64,000 bases of DNA from positions 3,123,501 through 3,187,500 of the forward strand of contig NZ_JACCFP010000001.1 in assembly GCF_013410655.1 (NCBI RefSeq). Direction: 5' to 3'. Both the position numbers and the translations under genes were made by a program. Numbering within the stretch: position 1 is the stretch's first letter; each line of letters opens with the position of its first letter. The DNA is from Nocardioides thalensis (GTDB lineage Bacteria > Actinomycetota > Actinomycetes > Propionibacteriales > Nocardioidaceae). Under the pieces are notes generated by a model. That model was not told where the DNA came from, made no database searches, and saw only the letters and a program-made list of their open reading frames with translations. Of the stretch, positions 1 to 8,656 are shown piece after piece.

Positions 1-637
1 CCGCGGTCAGCAGGGCCCGGGTGACCAGTCCGAGGGTCTCCTCCTCCTCGGTGAGCGGGAAGAGGAAGTAGAGCGTGTAGGTCTCCCCGTCGGCCGGGAG
101 CTGGATCTGCGACCCGACGATGACGCCGGGGTCGGAGGAGGTGCTGCCGTCGCGCAGCGTCCGCACGATCCGGGTGTAGCTCCACGCCGTCGGCTGGTTG
201 ACGTCGTCGAAGTGCTCCTCGAGGTCGTCGGGGACGCTGGAGAGGTCGAGGCCGCTGGTGTAGCGGCCGCCGCCCTCGTCGAGGGGCCTGTCGGAGCCCT
301 CCGGGCCGGCGAGGACCACGCTGTAGCCGCGGCTCTCCCCTGCGTCGATCAGCGGGTCGACCAGGTCGCGCTTCTGCTTGCTGACGTCGACCTCGGTGCC
401 GGAGACGCCGGCGAGGCGTCCCTCGATGAACTCCATCTCGGCGTCGACCTCGCTCAGCACGACGTCGACCCGGTGCCGCACCAGGCCGTCGCGGGTCTGC
501 TGGAGCAGCAGCCAGCCGACCGCACTGACGACGAGCGCGGAGAGCAGCACGGTGCTCACCACGACCCGCGCCTGGATCGAGCGGCGCCAGAACGTCAGCA
601 CCTGTCGCACCCAAGCCGCGCCACCCACAGCGTCCAC
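1..637 (-). CDS. mtrB: MtrB sensor histidine kinase (N-terminal part, cut by window edge)
   Basis: This is the N-terminal 212 residues of the kinase partner of MtrA, which phosphorylates MtrA in response to envelope and division signals. The frame opens at a GTG at 637, directly after an in-frame TAG, and stays open to base 1. Visible parts are a basic cytoplasmic start, one transmembrane segment (about residues 25-45, rich in V, L and S) and an acidic extracellular sensor region. The second membrane span, HAMP, H-box and ATPase domains lie outside the window. It begins 11 bases after the mtrA stop, so the two are one operon. The assignment rests on position and topology, because the catalytic part is not seen. 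Confidence 0.88.
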   Translation of the reverse strand, partial: MDAVGGAAWVRQVLTFWRRSIQARVVVSTVLLSALVVSAVGWLLLQQTRDGLVRHRVDVVLSEVDAEMEFIEGRLAGVSGTEVDVSKQKRDLVDPLIDAGESRGYSVVLAGPEGSDRPLDEGGGRYTSGLDLSSVPDDLEEHFDDVNQPTAWSYTRIVRTLRDGSTSSDPGVIVGSQIQLPADGETYTLYFLFPLTEEEETLGLVTRALLTA

Positions 638-648
638 CTAGGCCACGC

Positions 649-1386
649 CTACGGACTGCCGGGGGTGCTGCTGCCGCCGGCGCGGTAGCCGACGCCGCGC
701 ACCGTCAACACGATCTCCGGGTGCTCGGGGTCGTGCTCGACCTTGGAGCGCAGCCGCTGCACGTGCACGTTGACCAGCCGCGTGTCGGCCGCGTGCTGGT
801 AGCCCCAGACCTCCTCGAGCAGCACCTGGCGGGTGAACACCTGCCAGGGCTTGCGCGCGAGGGCGAGGAGCAGGTCGAACTCCAGCGGCGTCAGCGCGAT
901 CTCCTCGCCGTCGCGGGTGACCGAGTGGCCGGCGACGTCGATCGAGAGATCCTTGATCGTGATCGTCTCCGGCACGGTGGCGTCGGCGCGGCGTACGCGG
1001 GCGCGGATCCGCGCCACGAGCTCCTTGGGCTTGAACGGCTTCACGACGTAGTCGTCGGCGCCGGACTCGAGGCCGACCACGACGTCGACGGTGTCACCCT
1101 TGGCGGTGAGCATGACGATCGGAACGCCCGACTCGGCGCGGATCTCCTTGCAGACGTCGATGCCGTCCTTGCCCGGCAGCATCAGGTCGAGCAGCACCAC
1201 GTCGGGCCGGTAGTCGCGGAACGCCGCGAGTGCCTCGTCACCGCGCGGGCAGACCCGGCTGTCGAAGCCGTCTTGCCGGAGCACGATCGTGAGCATCTCG
1301 GCCAGCGGAGCGTCGTCGTCGACGACCAGGACGCGCCCCTTCGTGGGGTACGACGCATGCGGGGCCGGGGTGCTCACGGACGCCAT
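649..1386 (-). CDS. mtrA: MtrA response regulator, OmpR/PhoB family
   Basis: DNA-binding response regulator of the MtrAB system, known in actinobacteria to control cell-wall hydrolases, division and replication genes. With the ATG at 1386 the protein is 245 aa. The receiver domain covers about residues 17-130, with acidic pocket D23-D25, phospho-acceptor D67 in VVLLDLMLPG, T94 and K116 in VVKPFKP. A winged-helix domain follows, with RLRSKVE and VRGVGYRAG in the recognition and wing region. An in-frame GTG-type start 14 codons upstream exists, but those residues look unlike MtrA and the ATG gives the usual length. It lies between ahcY and mtrB, as in mycobacteria and streptomycetes. Confidence 0.96.
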   Translation of the reverse strand: MASVSTPAPHASYPTKGRVLVVDDDAPLAEMLTIVLRQDGFDSRVCPRGDEALAAFRDYRPDVVLLDLMLPGKDGIDVCKEIRAESGVPIVMLTAKGDTVDVVVGLESGADDYVVKPFKPKELVARIRARVRRADATVPETITIKDLSIDVAGHSVTRDGEEIALTPLEFDLLLALARKPWQVFTRQVLLEEVWGYQHAADTRLVNVHVQRLRSKVEHDPEHPEIVLTVRGVGYRAGGSSTPGSP

Positions 1387-1449
1387 CGTAGGCGGGGAGA
1401 GCGCGACGCCCCGCACCCTGCCGGGCACGGGGCGTCGCGTGAGAGTCGA

Positions 1450-2892
1450 TCAGTACCGGTAGTGGTCGCTCTTGTAGGGACCCTCGACCGGGACGCCGAG
1501 GTAGGCGGCCTGCTCCGGCTTGAGCTCGGTGAGCTCGACGCCGAGCGCGTCGAGGTGGAGCCGGGCGACCTCCTCGTCGAGCTGCTTGGGCAGCACGTAG
1601 ACGCCGATCGGGTAGTCCTCGGTCTTGGTGAAGAGCTCGACCTGGGCCAGCACCTGGTTGGTGAACGAGTTCGACATGACGAACGACGGGTGGCCGGTCG
1701 CGTTGCCGAGGTTGAGCAGGCGCCCCTCGGACAGCACGATGACCTTCTTGCCGTCGGGGAAGATCCACTGGTGGACCTGGGGCTTGATCTCGTCCTTGAC
1801 GATGCCCGGGATCTTCGCCAGGCCGGCCATGTCGATCTCGTTGTCGAAGTGACCGATGTTGCCGACGATGGCCTGGTTCTTCATCCGCTCGAAGTGCTCG
1901 ACCCGGATGATGTCGAAGTTGCCCGTCGTGGTGATGAAGATGTCGGCGTGGTCGACGACCGACTCGAGGCGCTTGACCTCGTAGCCGTCCATCGCCGCCT
2001 GCAGTGCGCAGATCGGGTCGATCTCGGTGATGACGACCTTGGCGCCCTGGCCGCGCAGCGACTCCGCAGAGCCCTTGCCCACGTCGCCGTAGCCGCAGAC
2101 GACCGCCGTCTTGCCGGCGATCATCACGTCGGTGCCGCGGTTGATGCCGTCGATGAGCGAGTGGCGGCAGCCGTACTTGTTGTCGAACTTCGACTTGGTG
2201 ACCGAGTCGTTGACGTTGATCGCCGGGAAGAGGAGCGAGCCCTCCTTGAAGCGGTCGTAGAGGCGGAGCACGCCGGTGGTGGTCTCCTCGGTGACGCCCT
2301 TGATGCCGTTGGCGATGTTGGTCCACCGCTGCGGGTCGGCCTTGAGGGAGCGGTCGAGGACCCGCAGGACCTCCTTGAACTCCTCGTTGTCGGTGGAGTC
2401 CTGGCCCGGCACGGCGCCGGCCTTCTCGAACTCCACGCCCTTGTGCACGAGCAGCGTGATGTCGCCGCCGTCGTCGAGCAGCATGTTGGGGCCGACCTTG
2501 TTGCCGTCGGCGTCGGTGAAGTCGAAGACCTTCTCGGCCTCGTCCCAGTACTCCGCGAGCGTCTCGCCCTTCCAGGCGAAGACGGGGGTGCCCTGCGGGT
2601 TGTCGACGGTGCCGTTCGGGCCGACGACGACCGCGGCGGCGGCGTGGTCCTGCGTCGAGAAGATGTTGCAGGTGGCCCAGCGGACGTCGGCGCCGAGCGC
2701 GGTCAGCGTCTCGATCAGTACGCCGGTCTGGATCGTCATGTGCAGCGAGCCCGCGATCCGGGCCCCCTTGAGCGGCTGGTCCGCGGCGTAGCGCCGGCGC
2801 ATCTCCATCAGGCCGGGCATCTCGTGCTCGGCGAGGGACAGCTCCTTGCGCCCGAATTCGGCCAGGCTCAGGTCAGCAACCTTGTAGTCCAT
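1450..2892 (-). CDS. ahcY: S-adenosylhomocysteine hydrolase
   Basis: Reversibly cleaves S-adenosylhomocysteine to adenosine and homocysteine, removing the product inhibitor of methyltransferases. It is a cytosolic, NAD-dependent tetramer. The 480 aa protein shows the Rossmann motif [12 protein letters not shown] near residue 265, the insert typical of long actinobacterial forms, and the C-terminal SDHYRY with the Lys-Tyr region that reaches a neighbouring subunit. It lies 63 bases upstream of mtrA. The 118-base leader to the next gene (2893-3010) carries no riboswitch that I could recognise; a weak AGG lies about 13 bases before the ATG. Confidence 0.97.
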   Translation of the reverse strand: MDYKVADLSLAEFGRKELSLAEHEMPGLMEMRRRYAADQPLKGARIAGSLHMTIQTGVLIETLTALGADVRWATCNIFSTQDHAAAAVVVGPNGTVDNPQGTPVFAWKGETLAEYWDEAEKVFDFTDADGNKVGPNMLLDDGGDITLLVHKGVEFEKAGAVPGQDSTDNEEFKEVLRVLDRSLKADPQRWTNIANGIKGVTEETTTGVLRLYDRFKEGSLLFPAINVNDSVTKSKFDNKYGCRHSLIDGINRGTDVMIAGKTAVVCGYGDVGKGSAESLRGQGAKVVITEIDPICALQAAMDGYEVKRLESVVDHADIFITTTGNFDIIRVEHFERMKNQAIVGNIGHFDNEIDMAGLAKIPGIVKDEIKPQVHQWIFPDGKKVIVLSEGRLLNLGNATGHPSFVMSNSFTNQVLAQVELFTKTEDYPIGVYVLPKQLDEEVARLHLDALGVELTELKPEQAAYLGVPVEGPYKSDHYRY

Positions 2893-3010
2893 GTGAAAAC
2901 AAACCTCGAGGTCTCTCGAATGGGGACGTCCTGCGGCGCATCTGCACTTCTTCGGGATCTCCCGCGCATGACCCGGCCCAGACTACAAGCGGGCCACCCC
3001 GCGCGAGGAA

Positions 3011-4051
3011 TCAACCGGAAGTTCGGCCGCCGGCGTCTCCGGCGCCGCCGGGCTGATCCGGCGCCGGGACGTCCTGCGGCTCGAGCGGGTCGTGGTGCTC
3101 CTTCTTCCCGAACGGGAGGAGCTCGATCACCAGCACCACGATCGCGCCGACCCCGAGCCCGATGATCGCGGAGATCAGGGTGTTGGTCAGCCACGCGGCG
3201 GTCGCGCCCAGGACGGGGACGTCGAGCGCGTGGTGGACGTCGTCCTCGAGGTGGTGCACCCAGTCGTACGGCGCGTTCCACAGGTCGAGGCCGGATCCGT
3301 GGTTGTCGGCGATGTTGACCAGCAGGATGTGGCCGCCCACCCAGAGCATGGCGATGGTGCCGACGAACGAGATCACCGCGAGCAGCTTGGGCATCGCGGC
3401 GACGAGGGCGCGGCCGACGCGCTGCGCGAACGAGGAGGCCCGCTGCGTGAGCGCGAGGCCGGCGTCGTCCATCTTCACGATGAGCGCCACGACGCCGTAC
3501 ACCGCGATGGTGATGGCGATCGCGACGACGACGAGGATCGCGAGCCGCGACCAGAAGGACTCGTCCTTCACCTCCGCGAGCGCGATCACCATGATCTCCG
3601 CGGACAGGATCAGGTCGGTGCGGATCGCCCCGCCGATCATCTCCTTCTCGGCCTCGGGGCTGATCTCCGCGACGGGCTGGTCGTGGTCGTGGTGCCCGGC
3701 GACCATGGCCCACACCTTGTGGGCGCCCTCGTAGGCGAGGAACGTGCCGCCGATCATCAGGATGACCGGCAGCAGGTCGGGCAGGAACTCGCTGAGCAGC
3801 AGCGCCGCCGGAAGGATGATCAGCAGCTTGTTGCGGATCGAGCCGATCGCGATCCGCTTGACGATCGGCAGCTCGCGCTCGGCCGCGAGGCCGTGGACGT
3901 ACTGCGGCGTGACGGCCGTGTCGTCGATGACGACGCCCGCTGCCTTCGTCGTCGCGCGCCCGGCGGCGGCCCCCACGTCGTCGACGGATGCGGCGGCGAG
4001 CTTCGCGATCGCGGCGACGTCGTCGAGCAGGCCGAAGAGGCCAGCGCTCAC
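3011..4051 (-). CDS. DUF808 (YedI-like) inner membrane protein
   Basis: Multi-pass membrane protein of 346 aa belonging by pattern to the DUF808 family, whose function is unknown. The N-terminus MSAGLFGLLDDVAAIAKLAA and the segment GGTFLAYEGAHKVWAM are typical of the family. Several hydrophobic stretches follow a cytoplasmic start, and a His/Asp-rich stretch (HHDHD) lies near residue 120. The start is a GTG whose last two bases share the TGA of the upstream acyltransferase (GTGA, 4-base overlap), so the two are translationally coupled. The C-terminus is Pro/Gly/Asp rich. I infer no substrate. Confidence 0.85.
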   Translation of the reverse strand: MSAGLFGLLDDVAAIAKLAAASVDDVGAAAGRATTKAAGVVIDDTAVTPQYVHGLAAERELPIVKRIAIGSIRNKLLIILPAALLLSEFLPDLLPVILMIGGTFLAYEGAHKVWAMVAGHHDHDQPVAEISPEAEKEMIGGAIRTDLILSAEIMVIALAEVKDESFWSRLAILVVVAIAITIAVYGVVALIVKMDDAGLALTQRASSFAQRVGRALVAAMPKLLAVISFVGTIAMLWVGGHILLVNIADNHGSGLDLWNAPYDWVHHLEDDVHHALDVPVLGATAAWLTNTLISAIIGLGVGAIVVLVIELLPFGKKEHHDPLEPQDVPAPDQPGGAGDAGGRTSG

Positions 4052-5139
4052 CGGGCCACTTCCCCAACAGCGCCGGCGTGTCCGGCAGCCCCAGCAGTCA
4101 TGGGCGGAAGGCTACCCGGCTCCTCGGCGACGACGGTCAGCGCGACCGCCTCCTTCATCTTCCGTTCAGCGGCACCGAACGGGTCGACGACGCGCTCGAG
4201 CCGCGACGCCACCGGCCGCCACGCGAGCAGGAAGGAGAGGGAGAGGCCGCCCGCGGTGACGAGCACGAAGCCGAGCCAGGGGTGCTCGGCGGACCAGGCG
4301 GTGTAGCCGGCGTACTCGAGGCCCTTCACGGCGAAGCCGTGGAAGAGGTAGACGACGAGCGTCGCGGCGCCCATCCCCGTGAACCAGGTCGTACGGCGCG
4401 GCACCAGCGCGAGGAACGCGCAGGTGCCGGCGACGCCGATCGCGATGATGACCAGGCGCGTGACGGCCGCCCGGGTGTCGGACACGGCGAACTCGTCGTA
4501 CTGCGCGCGGTAGTAGAGCCACTCGGTGCTCGCCCAGCGGTCGGTGTAGGCGGACAGCAGCCAGATGCCGGCCAGCACCGCGACCCCGATCGCCGCCGGC
4601 ACGCGGCCGCGCAGCCACTCCAGGCGCTCCGGCGTGGCCTTCAGGCCGAGCACGAAGAACGGCAGCAGACCGAGCACCCGGGCGAGGTCGAGGGTGTCGC
4701 CGGCCCAGAGACCCGCGCCGAGGCTGAGCAGGACGGCGACGGCGAGGCCACCGGGCATCGCCCGGAAGAGCGGCGTCAGCAGCCGCCAGAAGAACAGCGC
4801 GGCGAGGAACCACATCGGCCAGTGCGGGTCGGCGAACAGGTCCTCGAGCTTCTCGCCGCCGACGTGCACCCGGAACAGCGCCATCGCGGCCTCGAACAGC
4901 AGGTAGGGCACCAGCACGGTGCGCACGAGCCGCCACATCCGGCCGCGGCTGTAGTCGAACGTCCTGGACAGGTAGCCGGTCACGAAGACGAACGCCGGCA
5001 TGTGCCAGGCGTAGAGGAAGTCGTAGGGGCGTGCAGCCACGCCGTCGGCGGGCAGCACCGTCCAGCCGTGGCCCACGACCACGAGCACGACCAGCAGCAG
5101 CTTGGCGTTGTCCAACCAGGGGTCCCGAGAGCTCATCAC
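4048..5139 (-). CDS. Acyltransferase 3 family membrane protein (fucose 4-O-acetylase-like)
   Basis: Probable membrane O-acyltransferase of 363 aa that would acetylate an extracytoplasmic sugar or wall polymer. The start resembles the COG3594 branch: RDPWLDNAKLLLVVLVVVGH, with the family His in the first membrane span, then AWHMPAFVFVTGYLSR and about ten membrane spans, including YLFHGFAVKG near the end. GTG 5139 and ATG 5136 are adjacent start options behind a GAGG. It overlaps the DUF808 gene by 4 bases. The pair occupies the place where manA is often found between the SIS gene and ahcY in relatives. The acceptor is not predictable. Confidence 0.8.
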   Translation of the reverse strand: MMSSRDPWLDNAKLLLVVLVVVGHGWTVLPADGVAARPYDFLYAWHMPAFVFVTGYLSRTFDYSRGRMWRLVRTVLVPYLLFEAAMALFRVHVGGEKLEDLFADPHWPMWFLAALFFWRLLTPLFRAMPGGLAVAVLLSLGAGLWAGDTLDLARVLGLLPFFVLGLKATPERLEWLRGRVPAAIGVAVLAGIWLLSAYTDRWASTEWLYYRAQYDEFAVSDTRAAVTRLVIIAIGVAGTCAFLALVPRRTTWFTGMGAATLVVYLFHGFAVKGLEYAGYTAWSAEHPWLGFVLVTAGGLSLSFLLAWRPVASRLERVVDPFGAAERKMKEAVALTVVAEEPGSLPPMTAGAAGHAGAVGEVAR

Positions 5140-5196
5140 CTCAGGGGTACCCGCAGAACCTGAGACACATCCTCAGGCTCGGCTGTTAGCGGCGTC

Positions 5197-6231
5197 TCAG
5201 TCCTCGACCAGGCCGAGGCGGAGGTACTCCGCCGCGTAGGTGCCGCTCAGCAGCAGTGACGCGTAGCGGGCCACCTCGTCGCCCTCGCCGTCGGCAGTGA
5301 CGGTCTCCACACGTACGTCGCGGGAGCGCGCGGCCTCCTGAAGCCGCTCGCGCTCCTCGTGGCTGACCGGGTCGTCGGTGCCGTCGTCGAGAACGACCAG
5401 CACCGGTCGCCGGCCGGGGTCGCCGCCGCCGTCGGCGAACGGGTCGTCGAAGACGTCGCGGGGCCGGGCGGCCTCGATGACCGGCAGCAGGTGCTCGGCG
5501 TCGCCGGCCAGCGCCGTGCGGCCGGAGGTACGCCGGATCGACTCGGCGACCCGCCGGGCCGCGCGCGCGGCGAGGACCGAGCCTCCCCACAGCAGCGGGT
5601 TGGCGTCGGCGAGCGAGATCGCGAGCATCTTGGCCGGGTTGATCGAGATGTCGCGGCCCGGGGCGCACTCGATCGCGACCTTGTCGAGGGCCTCGGCGAC
5701 CGCGTCCGGCGTCGCGCGGGGGCCGAGGTCGACCTGGTGCAGGAAGGCGAGCATCACGACCGCCGTCGCGAGCTGGTCGCCGGTGCGGGTGGGCAGGATC
5801 GTGGTCCAGCGGCCGGCGGCGTGCTCGGCGACCATCGAGCCCTCCGGGCAGGCGACGACGACCTGGCAGCCGCGCCGGGCGGCCTCGGCCACGGCCGAGG
5901 CGGTGCCGGCGTCGGAGCCCTCGGGTGCGAGCACGACGACGAGGTCGAGGCTCCCGGCCCAGCCCGGGAGGGCCGGCGAGGGCCACGCCACGAACGGCAC
6001 CGGGCACCACGGCTCGAGCACGGCTCGCAGCAGCCGAGAGTCGGGCCCGGCGGCGATCACCGCGCGCGGCCGGGCGTCGGCCGCCCGCGCGACGGCCTGC
6101 GCGATCGCGTCGGTCGCGGCGCCGTACTCCACCCGGACGCGGGCGCCGGACTCGGCCAGCGTGCGCAGCCGCAGGTCTGCCGTGGCGAGCGCTCGCTCGT
6201 CGTCGAGCCGGGACTCGTCGAACCAGGTCAT
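5197..6231 (-). CDS. SIS-domain protein, phosphoglucose/phosphomannose isomerase-like
   Basis: A 344 aa sugar-phosphate isomerase-like protein found next to manB in many actinobacteria (the TobH-like group). The N-terminal half has the SIS-type fold pattern, with AVIAAGPDSRLLRAV and VVVLAPEGSDAGT. The C-terminal half, ending with LLSGTYAAEYLRLGL, resembles the bact-PGI_C domain of bifunctional phosphoglucose/phosphomannose isomerases. Many members of this group are poorly characterised, so isomerase activity is an inference. It follows the Trm112-like gene by 7 bases in the manB operon. No classical manA is present in the window, so this protein could supply fructose-6-phosphate to mannose-6-phosphate conversion. 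Confidence 0.78.
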   Translation of the reverse strand: MTWFDESRLDDERALATADLRLRTLAESGARVRVEYGAATDAIAQAVARAADARPRAVIAAGPDSRLLRAVLEPWCPVPFVAWPSPALPGWAGSLDLVVVLAPEGSDAGTASAVAEAARRGCQVVVACPEGSMVAEHAAGRWTTILPTRTGDQLATAVVMLAFLHQVDLGPRATPDAVAEALDKVAIECAPGRDISINPAKMLAISLADANPLLWGGSVLAARAARRVAESIRRTSGRTALAGDAEHLLPVIEAARPRDVFDDPFADGGGDPGRRPVLVVLDDGTDDPVSHEERERLQEAARSRDVRVETVTADGEGDEVARYASLLLSGTYAAEYLRLGLVED

Positions 6232-6238
6232 CGCAGGC

Positions 6239-6409
6239 TCATGCGGGCTTGCGGGCCTCGTCGACGAGGAGCACGGGGATCCCGTCGCGCACGGGGTAGA
6301 CCAGGCCGCAGCCCTGGCAGGTCAGGTCGGGCACGTCCGACAGCACGAGCTCGCCGTGGCAGTCGGGGCACACGATGATCTTCAGCAGCTCCTCCGAGAT
6401 CCCGGTCAT
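6239..6409 (-). CDS. Trm112-like small zinc-ribbon protein
   Basis: A 56 aa protein of the Trm112/YcaR family. The two zinc-binding knuckles are CPDC (about residues 14-17) and CQGC (about 33-36), followed by GLVYPVRDGIPVLLVDEA, the family signature. In eukaryotes Trm112 activates methyltransferases; in bacteria the role is unclear. Its ATG overlaps the manB stop (ATGA), and the SIS gene begins 7 bases after its TGA, so the three genes form one operon. The order manB-Trm112-SIS is widely conserved in actinobacteria. Confidence 0.92.
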   Translation of the reverse strand: MTGISEELLKIIVCPDCHGELVLSDVPDLTCQGCGLVYPVRDGIPVLLVDEARKPA

Positions 6410-7782
6410 GCGGCACCGCCGCGGATCACGGAGAGCACCTCGTCGCGGACCTGGGTCATGGTCGCCTCGTCCTTCCCTTCTGCGTTGAGCCGCAGCAGCG
6501 GCTCGGTGTTGGAGGCGCGCACGTTGAACGCCCAGTCGGCGTGCTGCACGCTCAGTCCGTCGAGGTGGTCGACGGTGACCCCGTCGCGGCCGGCGTACTT
6601 CTCCTCCAGCGCGGCGAGCACCGCCTTCTGGTCGGCGACCTCGGAGTTGATCTCGCCGCTCATCGGGTAGCGCTCGTAGTCGGCGAGCACCTCCGAGAGC
6701 GGGCGGTCGGTCTCCGCGAGCGCGGCCAGCGCGTGAAGGGCGGCGAGCATGCCGGAGTCGGCGCGCCAGAAGTCGCGGAAGTAGAAGTGCCCGCTGTGCT
6801 CGCCGCCGAAGACCGCGTTGGTCTCGGCCATGGTGGCCTTGATGAACGAGTGGCCGACGCGGGTGCGGACCGGGGTGCCGCCGAACTCCTCGACGATCTC
6901 GGGCACCGACCGGCTGGTGATCAGGTTGTGGATGATGATGCCGCCGGGCTCCTTGGCGAGCTCGCGCGCGGCGATGAGGGCCGTGAGCGTCGACGGCGAG
7001 ACCGCCTCGCCCCGCTCGTCGACGAGGAAGCAGCGGTCGGCGTCGCCGTCGAACGCGAGCCCGATGTCGGCCTTCTCGGCCAGCACCCGGCGCTGGAGGT
7101 CGACCAGGTTCGCGGCCTCGATCGGGTTGGCCTCGTGGTTGGGGAACGTGCCGTCGAGCTCGAAGTACATCGGCACGACCTCGATGTCGCCCTCCAGGCG
7201 CTCGAACACCGCGGGCGCGGTGTGACCGGCCATGCCGTTGCCGGCGTCGACGACGACCTTCAGCGGCCGCCCCTTGACCGGCGCGAGCGACAGGAGGTGC
7301 GCGGCGTAGGCCTGGAGGACGTCGTGCTCGTCGATCGACCCGGTCACGCCGCCGCTGGTCGAGACGCCGGCGGCGACCCGGTCACGGATCTCGAGCAGGC
7401 CGCTCTCGGCGCCGACCGGGACGGCGTGGGCCTTGCACATCTTGATGCCGTTGTACTGCGCCGGGTTGTGGCTCGCGGTGAACATCGCGCCGGGGAGGCC
7501 GAGGTGGCCGGAGGCGAAGTAGAGCTGGTCGGTCGAGGCCAGGCCGATCATCGTGACGTCGGCGCCGGCCGCGGTGGCTCCGTCGGCGAACGCGCCGGCC
7601 AGGCCGGGCGAGCTGGGCCGCATGTCGTAGCCGACGACGACGGAGGTCGCACCGAGCACCTGCACGTAGGCCGTGCCGACGGCGCGAGCGAGGTCCTCGT
7701 CGAGCTGGTCGGGCACGGTGCCGCGGACGTCGTAGGCCTTGAAGACCGCGTTGAGGTTGTCCGGCGAGCTGGTCGTCGACAT
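6406..7782 (-). CDS. manB: Phosphomannomutase/phosphoglucomutase
   Basis: Interconverts mannose-6-phosphate and mannose-1-phosphate (and probably the glucose equivalents), feeding GDP-mannose synthesis together with manC at 17.9 kb. The 458 aa protein has all four alpha-phosphohexomutase motifs: the active serine loop TASHNPAQYNGIK, the metal loop DGDADRC, the sugar-binding GGEHSGH, and the phosphate-binding RASNTEPLLR. Its start lies 7 bases after a TAGTGT hexamer, which fits a leaderless promoter. It is the first gene of the operon running through Trm112 and the SIS protein, as at Rv3257c in M. tuberculosis. Confidence 0.95.
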   Translation of the reverse strand: MSTTSSPDNLNAVFKAYDVRGTVPDQLDEDLARAVGTAYVQVLGATSVVVGYDMRPSSPGLAGAFADGATAAGADVTMIGLASTDQLYFASGHLGLPGAMFTASHNPAQYNGIKMCKAHAVPVGAESGLLEIRDRVAAGVSTSGGVTGSIDEHDVLQAYAAHLLSLAPVKGRPLKVVVDAGNGMAGHTAPAVFERLEGDIEVVPMYFELDGTFPNHEANPIEAANLVDLQRRVLAEKADIGLAFDGDADRCFLVDERGEAVSPSTLTALIAARELAKEPGGIIIHNLITSRSVPEIVEEFGGTPVRTRVGHSFIKATMAETNAVFGGEHSGHFYFRDFWRADSGMLAALHALAALAETDRPLSEVLADYERYPMSGEINSEVADQKAVLAALEEKYAGRDGVTVDHLDGLSVQHADWAFNVRASNTEPLLRLNAEGKDEATMTQVRDEVLSVIRGGAA

Positions 7783-7789
7783 GGTGGCG

Positions 7790-7795
7790 ACACTA
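7790..7795 (-). promoter_or_regulatory. Predicted -10 element of manB
   Basis: TAGTGT on the minus strand, 7 bases before the manB ATG. This spacing implies a leaderless or nearly leaderless transcript. No convincing -35 was identified. Confidence 0.5.
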
Positions 7796-7810
7796 GTGGA
7801 TGGGCCGACC

Positions 7811-8167
7811 TCAGTCAGTTGTCAGGACCCGCAGGTGACCCCGCCGGGTGACCTCGCGCCCGGTCTCCTGCACGGGCTCGGGCGGGGGCGCGATCGGCCG
7901 CGCGGCCTCGCGCACGGCGTCGGCCAGCGCTAGCAGGTCGTCCTCGCTCGGGCTCGGCTCGGCCTGCCCCACCGCGAGACGCAGCACCTCCCACCCGCGG
8001 GGTGCCGACAGGCGCTCGCTGTGCTGGTCGCACAGGTCGTAGGCGTGCGGCTCGGCGTACGTCGCCAGCGGGCCGAGCACCGCGGTCTGGTCGGCGTAGA
8101 CGTAGGTGAGCGTGGCCACGGCTCCACGGGCGCATCCGGTGCGCGAACAGCGACGGGCGAGACTCAC
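7811..8167 (-). CDS. DUF3499 family zinc-finger-like protein
   Basis: A 118 aa protein of unknown function conserved beside manB in actinobacteria. The N-terminus SLARRCSRTGC and the later YDLCDQHSERL give a CysX4Cys...CysX2His arrangement that may bind a metal. The middle segment TYVYADQTAVLGPLA is characteristic of the family. The C-terminal third is Pro/Glu rich and ends in RRGHLRVLTTD. A longer reading frame reaches 8224, but the GTG at 8167 fits family starts and lies 6 bases after a TACGGT -10-like hexamer. It is divergent from the zincin-like gene at 8218. Confidence 0.85.
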   Translation of the reverse strand: MSLARRCSRTGCARGAVATLTYVYADQTAVLGPLATYAEPHAYDLCDQHSERLSAPRGWEVLRLAVGQAEPSPSEDDLLALADAVREAARPIAPPPEPVQETGREVTRRGHLRVLTTD

Positions 8168-8173
8168 GGCGAA

Positions 8174-8179
8174 ACCGTA
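8174..8179 (-). promoter_or_regulatory. Predicted -10 element of the DUF3499 gene
   Basis: TACGGT on the minus strand with 6 bases to the GTG at 8167. It supports the short start and a leaderless transcript. Confidence 0.45.
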
Positions 8180-8203
8180 CCCCCCACGGAGTTTCCCGGA
8201 GGC

Positions 8204-8209
8204 TAGGCT
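8204..8209 (+). promoter_or_regulatory. Predicted -10 element of the zincin-like gene
   Basis: TAGGCT with 8 bases to the GTG at 8218. It faces away from the DUF3499 hexamer at 8174-8179, giving a compact divergent promoter pair. Confidence 0.5.
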
Positions 8210-8217
8210 CGCGGATC

Positions 8218-8643
8218 GTGGCACGAGACCGTCGGGGCAGAGGGATGCGCGGGCCCGCCGTCCTGCCGTCCTCGCTCGGCCCCCACGCGCAGCGCCCGCC
8301 GCGGCCGCGCAGCCGGCGCGAGGTCTTCGACCAGATCGTCGTGGACCTGGTCGCCGACATCGACGAGCGCTGGGCCGACCGCCTCGGCCTCATGGAGTAC
8401 GGCGTCGAGGACATCCCCGACCTGCCCGACGACTGGGACTCGGGCAACGTGCCGCTGTCGTCGCTGATCCGCGGCACCGGCGCGACCCCCACGCGGATCG
8501 TGCTGTTCCGGCGACCCCTCGAGCACCGGGCGAGCGACCGCGCGGAGCTCGAGGCGATCGTGCTGACGGTGCTGGTCGAGCAGGTCGCCGAGCTCCTGGG
8601 GATCCCGCCGGCGGACGTGGACCCGAGGTACCCGCAGGACTGA
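8218..8643 (+). CDS. Zincin-like (DUF1025) metallopeptidase-family protein, zinc motif degenerate
   Basis: A 141 aa protein of the small DUF1025/Zincin_1 family. After a basic, Pro-rich start (RRGRGMRGPAVLPSSLGPHA), the core SRREVFDQIVVDLVADI, the SGNVPLSSLIRG region and TRIVLFRRPLEHRA match the family. Where catalytic members have HExxHH, this protein has VLVEQVAELLGI, so the zinc-binding His residues are replaced and peptidase activity is unlikely. Gene position between DUF3499 and whiB2 matches Rv3259. It converges on the DUF5719 gene with 13 bases between stops. I expect a structural or binding role, which is inference. Confidence 0.82.
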   Translation: MARDRRGRGMRGPAVLPSSLGPHAQRPPRPRSRREVFDQIVVDLVADIDERWADRLGLMEYGVEDIPDLPDDWDSGNVPLSSLIRGTGATPTRIVLFRRPLEHRASDRAELEAIVLTVLVEQVAELLGIPPADVDPRYPQD

Positions 8644-8656
8644 GGGCGGCCCCCGC

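Noticed and set aside
2893..3010. Possible SAH or SAM riboswitch in the ahcY leader
   Set aside because: ahcY leaders can carry such elements, but I could not match the conserved core or the paired stems in these 118 bases.
721..3165. Very long plus-strand open frame opposite mtrA and ahcY (814 codons)
   Set aside because: High-GC shadow frame. Its composition is Asp/Val/Leu/Arg periodic with no domain pattern, and the opposite strand holds mtrA and ahcY with full motifs. Similar shadows elsewhere (for example 10588-13047 and 52808-54601) were dropped for the same reason.
5140..5196. CCTGAG...CTCAGG hairpin between the SIS and acyltransferase genes
   Set aside because: The stem is only six pairs with no T-run, and it falls in the region between a stop and the next start; too weak to call a terminator.
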